Part shown: positions 61,251-64,000 of the stretch, in pieces
Layout: every line of letters begins with the position of its first letter
Numbering within the stretch: the stretch's first letter is position 1
Assembly: GCF_003633895.1 (NCBI RefSeq)
Contig: NZ_RBID01000011.1
Coordinates: 558,001 to 622,000, forward strand
Source of the DNA: Vogesella indigofera
GTDB lineage: Bacteria > Pseudomonadota > Gammaproteobacteria > Burkholderiales > Chromobacteriaceae
Length of the DNA: 64,000 nucleotides
Reading direction: 5' to 3'
Notes under the pieces: model-generated
Database searches by the model: none
Seen by the model: the letters and a program-made list of their open reading frames with translations, nothing else
What the model was told of the DNA's origin: nothing
Translations under genes and position numbers: made by a program

Positions 61251-61725
61251 GCCTGCTGCCACGCTGAGCACGCTGCTGGTGCTGGCCGACGCCCACGAGG
61301 CGGATGGCCACACCCTGCTGCGGCTCGGGCACCAGCAGAACGCGCTGTTGCTGGCGCGCGCAGCCGAGCTGGACGAGTGGCTGCACAGCCACGGCAAAAG
61401 CGTACTGCTGCTGGCCGCCGGCGAGCTGTGCCTGCCGGCGCTGGCGGTGCTGGCGCGCCATCCACAGCGCGCCCTCGGCGCCCTGCTGCTGTCCCCCAGC
61501 GGCGATCTGGCCGCCGCCGTGCCGCTGCCCTTCCCCAGCCTCACCGTCTGCCACCCGCCGCAGCCTCACTGGCCGCGGCTGACCAGCACCGTCGCCTTTG
61601 CCAGCCGCTGGGGCAGCCGACTGCACACCCTGCGTGGCGAAGGCGATGCCGCGCTCGGCGAATTGCGTCTGCTGCTGCAACAGCTGCGCCAGCAGGTGGA
61701 AGGTTGGCCGCAAGGCAACCTGTAG
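61216..61725 (+). CDS. RBBP9/YdeN-like alpha/beta hydrolase lacking the catalytic triad
   Basis: 169 residues if ATG 61216 (35 bp inside sbp) is used; TTG 61240 is another start. The layout follows RBBP9/YdeN hydrolases: a central helix ([20 protein letters not shown]), [38 protein letters not shown] and a C-terminal EGWPQG. The GHSLG-type nucleophile elbow reads LLAAGELCL, the acid position is Gln or Pro, and the GHIN histidine is lost (EGDAAL). It looks like a pseudo-enzyme co-expressed with sulfate uptake. Function unknown; the family call is by motif order only. Confidence 0.6.
   Translation: MERSLTRSLPVEPAATLSTLLVLADAHEADGHTLLRLGHQQNALLLARAAELDEWLHSHGKSVLLLAAGELCLPALAVLARHPQRALGALLLSPSGDLAAAVPLPFPSLTVCHPPQPHWPRLTSTVAFASRWGSRLHTLRGEGDAALGELRLLLQQLRQQVEGWPQGNL
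61700..61711 (-). repeat. DUS-like repeat at the end of the RBBP9-like gene
   Basis: GCGGCCAACCTT on the minus strand, preceded by TT; the coding strand reads GGT TGG CCG CAA, residues G-W-P-Q, coinciding with the family's terminal motif. Confidence 0.5.
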
Positions 61726-61895
61726 TCCGCGCGCCGCCTGGCACCCGGCCGCTGGCGCGACCGTTTCGACTCTCCCCGATCTGCTTTTCCTGACGGCACG
61801 CGTACTGCGGCCGTTGTCCGGCTGGCCGCGGCCGCCGCTCGCCGGCTGAGGATTTACCCGCCCGCGCCCATCCCGTTCCCCCTGCCGGCTTTTTC

Positions 61896-61940
61896 GCTTA
61901 TTGAATAAGCAACGAAGAATTCCTTATTTTCGGAATAAGG
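61896..61940 (+). promoter_or_regulatory. Two related palindromes before cysT
   Basis: GCTTATT-G-AATAAGC (61896-61910) and CCTTATT-TTCGG-AATAAGG (61922-61940) share the arm CTTATT/AATAAG. They lie in the 291-bp gap between the RBBP9-like gene and cysT, in a locally AT-rich stretch. A sulfur regulator of the CysB type is the obvious candidate binder, by context only. The rest of the gap shows no gene. Confidence 0.5.
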
Positions 61941-62016
61941 CCGCCGGCAATATCCTGTTTGCAGTTATATAAAAACAGGATGCCGCGATGCCTACTACCC
62001 ATGACGGAGGTGCACC

Positions 62017-62856
62017 ATGACCAAAGCGCCGACCCTACCCCGCGTGTTACCCGGCTTCGGCCTGTCGCTGGGCTTCACCCTGACCTATCTGTCGCTGGTG
62101 GTGCTGATTCCGCTGGCGGCGGTGTTCATCCGCGCCAGCAGCCTGAGCCTGGAAGCGTTCTGGGACGCGGTGACCGCACCGCGGGTGCTGGCTTCCTACC
62201 AGCTCAGTTTCGGCATGGCGCTGCTGGCCGCCGCCATCAATACCGTGTTCGGCCTGCTGCTGGCTTGGTCGCTGGTGCGTTACCGCTTTCCCGGCAAGAA
62301 GCTGGTCGACGCGCTGGTGGACCTGCCATTTGCGCTGCCCACCGCGGTGGCCGGCATCGCGCTGACCGCGCTGTACGCCGGCAACGGCTGGCTGGGGCAA
62401 TACCTGGAGCCGCTGGGCATCAAGGTGGCGTTCGGCCCGCTGGGCGTGCTGGTGGCACTGGTATTCATCGGTCTGCCCTTCGTGGTACGCACGGTGCAGC
62501 CGGTGCTGGAAGACCTGGAAACCGAGCTGGAAGAAGCCGCCACCAGCCTTGGCGCGCATCGCTGGCAGACCTTCCGCCACGTGATCCTGCCGGTGCTGCA
62601 GCCGGCGCTGATGACCGGCTTCGCGCTGGCGTTTGCCCGTGCCGTCGGCGAGTACGGCTCGGTGATCTTCATCGCCGGCAATATCCCGATGGTGTCGGAA
62701 ATCACCCCGCTGATGATCATCAGCAAGCTGGAGCAGTACGACTACGCCGGCGCCACCGCCATTGCCAGCGTGATGCTGGTGGCGTCGTTCCTGTTGCTGC
62801 TGGCGATTAACGGTTTGCAGGCGTGGCAGGCACGCCGTAACGGGAGAAGCGAATAA
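62017..62856 (+). CDS. cysT: Sulfate ABC transporter permease CysT (CysU)
   Basis: 279 residues with GGAGG before the ATG. Six hydrophobic segments and the EAA loop ETELEEAATSLGAHRWQTF. Typical text: LVDALVDLPFALPTAVAGIAL, ARAVGEYGSVIFIAGNIP. It forms the sulfate channel with CysW. The stop overlaps the cysW start by one base (TAATG). Confidence 0.96.
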   Translation: MTKAPTLPRVLPGFGLSLGFTLTYLSLVVLIPLAAVFIRASSLSLEAFWDAVTAPRVLASYQLSFGMALLAAAINTVFGLLLAWSLVRYRFPGKKLVDALVDLPFALPTAVAGIALTALYAGNGWLGQYLEPLGIKVAFGPLGVLVALVFIGLPFVVRTVQPVLEDLETELEEAATSLGAHRWQTFRHVILPVLQPALMTGFALAFARAVGEYGSVIFIAGNIPMVSEITPLMIISKLEQYDYAGATAIASVMLVASFLLLLAINGLQAWQARRNGRSE

Positions 62857-63737
62857 TGGCCGCCATTACTGCCAATCTGTATGCCCAGCACGACCGCGCC
62901 GCGCTGCTGGAAAGCCGTCAGGCCACGCGCGAGGCGCGCTGGGTGAAGTACACCATCCTCGGCGTGGCGCTGACTTTCTTCGCCATCTTCCTGCTGCTAC
63001 CGCTGGCGGTGGTGTTTGCCGAGGCGCTGGCCAAGGGCTGGCACACCTATCTCGATGCGCTGGTGGAGCCGGACGCATTGTCGGCGGTGAAACTGACCCT
63101 GCTGGCGGCCGTGATCTCGGTGCCGCTGAACCTGGTGTTCGGCGTGGCGGCGGCGTGGGCGATCACCCGCTTCGATTTTCGCGGCAAGCAGCTGCTGATC
63201 ACGCTGATCGACCTGCCGTTTTCGGTGTCGCCGGTGGTGGCCGGCCTGATCTACGTGCTGGTCTTCAGCAGCCACGGCTGGATCGGCCCCTGGCTGCTGG
63301 AGCACGACATCAAGGTGATCTTCGCGGTGCCGGGCATCGTGCTGGCCACCGTGTTCGTCACCGTGCCCTTCGTGGCGCGCGAGCTGATTCCGCTGTTGCA
63401 GGCACAGGGCCGCGAGGAAGAAGAAGCCGCGGTGGTGCTGGGCGCACGCGGCTGGCAGGTGTTCTGGCACGTGACGCTACCCAATGTGCGCTGGGCGCTG
63501 CTGTACGGCGTGATCCTCAGCAATGCGCGAGCGATGGGCGAATTCGGCGCGGTGTCGGTGGTGTCCGGCCATATCCGCGGCGAAACCAACACCCTGCCGC
63601 TGCACGTGGAGATTCTCTACAACGAGTACCAGTTCGCCGCCGCCTTCGCCGTGGCCTCCCTGCTGGCGCTGCTGGCGCTGGTGACGCTGGCGGTGAAGAG
63701 CTGGATCGAATGGCGCGCCGCGCAGGCGCATGACTGA
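62856..63737 (+). CDS. cysW: Sulfate ABC transporter permease CysW
   Basis: 293 residues, six hydrophobic segments. EAA loop [19 protein letters not shown] and the typical [20 protein letters not shown]. The N-terminal ~35 residues are a charged cytoplasmic extension. Partner of CysT in sulfate uptake; followed by cysA after 77 bp. Confidence 0.96.
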   Translation: MAAITANLYAQHDRAALLESRQATREARWVKYTILGVALTFFAIFLLLPLAVVFAEALAKGWHTYLDALVEPDALSAVKLTLLAAVISVPLNLVFGVAAAWAITRFDFRGKQLLITLIDLPFSVSPVVAGLIYVLVFSSHGWIGPWLLEHDIKVIFAVPGIVLATVFVTVPFVARELIPLLQAQGREEEEAAVVLGARGWQVFWHVTLPNVRWALLYGVILSNARAMGEFGAVSVVSGHIRGETNTLPLHVEILYNEYQFAAAFAVASLLALLALVTLAVKSWIEWRAAQAHD

Positions 63738-63756
63738 TCGCGACAGGCTGGCCGTT

Positions 63757-63769
63757 GCGGCCAACCTTG
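63757..63769 (+). repeat. DUS-like repeat between cysW and cysA
   Basis: Exact GCGGCCAACCTTG preceded by TT. A small hairpin GGCCGCG-CATGA-CGCGGCC follows at 63784-63802, just before the cysA ribosome site. Confidence 0.75.
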
Positions 63770-63814
63770 CCCCAATTTGAACGGGCCGCGCATGACGCGG
63801 CCACGGAGAAAAAG

Positions 63815-64000
63815 ATGAGCATCCAGGTACAGAACATCCACAAGGCTTTCGGCGACTTTATCGCCCTCGACAACCTGACGCTGGACTTCCCCAGCGGCGA
63901 GCTGGTGGCGCTGCTCGGCCCGTCCGGCTGCGGCAAGACCACACTGCTGCGCGTGATCGCCGGGCTGGAGCAGGCCGACAGCGGCCGCGTGCTGCTGGAC
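63815..64000 (+). CDS. cysA: Sulfate ABC transporter ATP-binding protein CysA, N-terminal part
   Basis: 62 codons from ATG 63815, behind GGAGAAAAAG, run off the right edge. The text [20 protein letters not shown] and the Walker [13 protein letters not shown] mark the start of CysA, the ATPase driving CysTW. Signature and Walker B motifs lie outside the window. Confidence 0.92.
   Translation, partial: MSIQVQNIHKAFGDFIALDNLTLDFPSGELVALLGPSGCGKTTLLRVIAGLEQADSGRVLLD

Noticed and set aside
401-63769. The dispersed repeat as a known Neisseria DUS or Haemophilus USS
   Set aside because: Neither GCCGTCTGAA-type nor AAGTGCGGT-type words are present in it, and the CTG core is missing.
401-63769. The dispersed repeat as a strand-biased KOPS or Chi-like signal
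   Set aside because: Ten exact copies are on the plus strand and six on the minus strand, including head-to-head pairs; such signals are strongly polar. The full replichore was not visible, so this is only a local test.
1-64000. rRNA, tRNA, CRISPR arrays, IS elements and prophage
   Set aside because: None was recognised when reading both strands; no tandem spacer-repeat pattern, transposase or structural phage gene is present.

Overview
The window is GC-rich, gene-dense bacterial chromosome of betaproteobacterial character. The gene content and order (ribE-ribBX-ribH-nusB-thiL-pgpA, fruBKA, PhaB, a DarP/PmbA pair, Cys-type formate dehydrogenase N with NarXL) best fit the Neisseriales, probably a Chromobacteriaceae-like organism. 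The genus cannot be fixed from sequence alone. No rRNA, tRNA, CRISPR array, prophage or insertion sequence was seen.

Layout. 1-2.1 kb: the 3' end of a DEAD-box RNA helicase facing a PAS/GAF/GGDEF diguanylate cyclase. 2.2-6.5 kb (minus strand): riboflavin/thiamine operon ribE, ribBX, ribH, nusB, thiL, pgpA. 6.7-9.8 kb: prfC, an MscS-type channel and a TetR regulator. 9.9-16.3 kb: a LacI-type repressor divergent from a fructose PTS operon fruB-fruK-fruA. 16.5-18 kb: folE, a BLUF photoreceptor and a 56-residue protein. 18.1-24.3 kb: dsbB, a patatin, pmbA, darP, mogA, a YheT hydrolase and trpC. 24.4-26.8 kb: a KfrA-like coiled-coil protein and a lone tyrosine recombinase around an AT-rich spacer. 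26.9-31.6 kb: a BMP-type nucleoside ABC transporter. 31.8-39.5 kb: pncC, pgi, orn, an M48 protease, phhB, rsgA, phaB, a free-methionine-sulfoxide reductase and a second KfrA-like protein.

39.6-64 kb is devoted mostly to formate, molybdenum and oxyanion metabolism. A sensor kinase and sigma54 activator lie divergent from fdnGHI-fdhD-fdhE. moaA, a beta-carbonic anhydrase, mobA-moaE-moaD-mobB and moaC follow, then narXL, modE-modA-mop-modB-modC, and a sulfate importer (sbp, an RBBP9-like pseudo-hydrolase, cysT, cysW and the start of cysA). Together these take up molybdate, build the bis-guanylate cofactor, insert it into formate dehydrogenase and sense nitrate.

The most striking non-gene feature is a dispersed 14-bp repeat, T-GCGGCCAAC-C/G-TTG. 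There are about 30 oriented matches to the 12-bp core GCGGCCAAC(C/G)TT at 25 loci, on both strands and in several reading frames. It is enriched between genes, and closely spaced inverted pairs form transcription terminators at two convergent gene junctions. This is how DNA uptake sequences behave in Neisseria and Pasteurellaceae, but the sequence is unlike either known type. I read it as a candidate uptake or genome-architecture signal. All counts are by eye.
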